NCBI GenBank assembly: GCA_037976565.1
Contig: CP137684.1
Coordinates: 24,231,010 to 24,295,009, forward strand
DNA length: 64,000 nt
Reading direction: 5' to 3'
Origin: Mesocentrotus franciscanus
Taxonomy: Eukaryota > Echinodermata > Echinoidea > Camarodonta > Strongylocentrotidae
Translations under genes and position numbers: made by a program
In this document: positions 63,802 through 64,000 of the stretch, in pieces
Layout of the letters: every line of letters begins with the position of its first letter
Position numbering within the stretch: the first letter of the stretch is position 1
Notes under the pieces: model-generated
Database searches by the model: none
The model's input: only the letters and a program-made list of their open reading frames with translations
What the model was told of the DNA's origin: nothing

Positions 63802-64000
63802 GTAAGATCATGTCACTCTCCATTAGAGGTTGGAAATGTAAAGATTGAAATCGTAAATGGCTCTAAAATCTAAGGGTCATTCGCACAGGCTAGACCTTAC
63901 CTGTGGAATGTATTGCCATTAGATATCACTGCCGAAAAACATACACGTTCGTACCGGAATACTAATATTACAATTTACCTGATAAAAACATAAAAACATA

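Larger units (their letters stand above)
59431..64000 (+). repeat. CCP-exon tandem array, seven units of 693-694 bp
   Basis: Units are near-identical and head to tail, with exon starts at 59465, 60158, 60852, 61546, 62239, 62932 and 63626. Each exon follows a polypyrimidine tract, ttttctttcttcag, and ends CATG before gtaaga. Introns differ by a few homopolymer lengths and substitutions (acattttc against cctttttc near 62708). The array enters from the gap and runs off the right edge. Confidence 0.92.

Overview
The window looks like animal (metazoan, probably invertebrate) nuclear DNA. The grounds are spliced single-domain exons for extracellular modules (calcium-binding EGF and CCP/sushi), GT-AG introns, AT-rich intronic sequence and a DIRS-type retrotransposon. 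Nothing prokaryotic is visible and the sequence does not fix the species.

Region 1 (1-44932, continuing 51123-58930): a head-to-tail array of 87 units of about 611 bp. Each unit holds one 132-bp phase 1-1 exon on the minus strand, coding for one 44-residue cbEGF domain, with a 475-480 bp intron. The exon is almost invariant. Only six units carry amino-acid changes (five Thr to Ser, one Leu to Phe), and one of those also has a 2-bp deletion. Unit introns fall into recurring families arranged in multi-unit blocks, so the array has grown by block duplication. Most units contain a 43-bp direct duplication covering the exon end and donor site, which creates a second, weaker donor just downstream of the real one.

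Region 2 (44933-51122): a 6190-bp, GC-richer DIRS-like element inserted in one array intron, without target duplication or loss, with its genes on the same (minus) strand as the EGF exons. It has inverted terminal repeats, an internal complementary region that is the reverse complement of the joined element ends, and decayed gag-like, RT-RNase H and tyrosine-recombinase sequence. Frameshifts and stops make it non-autonomous as read here.

Region 3 (58931-59430): exactly 500 N, a placeholder gap.

Region 4 (59431-64000): seven units of 693-694 bp on the plus strand, each with a 174-177 bp phase 1-1 CCP/sushi exon. Only the second keeps one open CCP frame; five carry the same single-base loss and the first carries two deletions. 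The intron of every unit holds what looks like the tail of a non-LTR retrotransposon reverse transcriptase, amplified with the unit.

If spliced in series, the EGF array would give a rod of more than 3,800 residues. EGF and CCP modules occur together in adhesion, matrix and complement-like proteins, but the arrays face opposite ways across an unsized gap, so one gene cannot be assumed.
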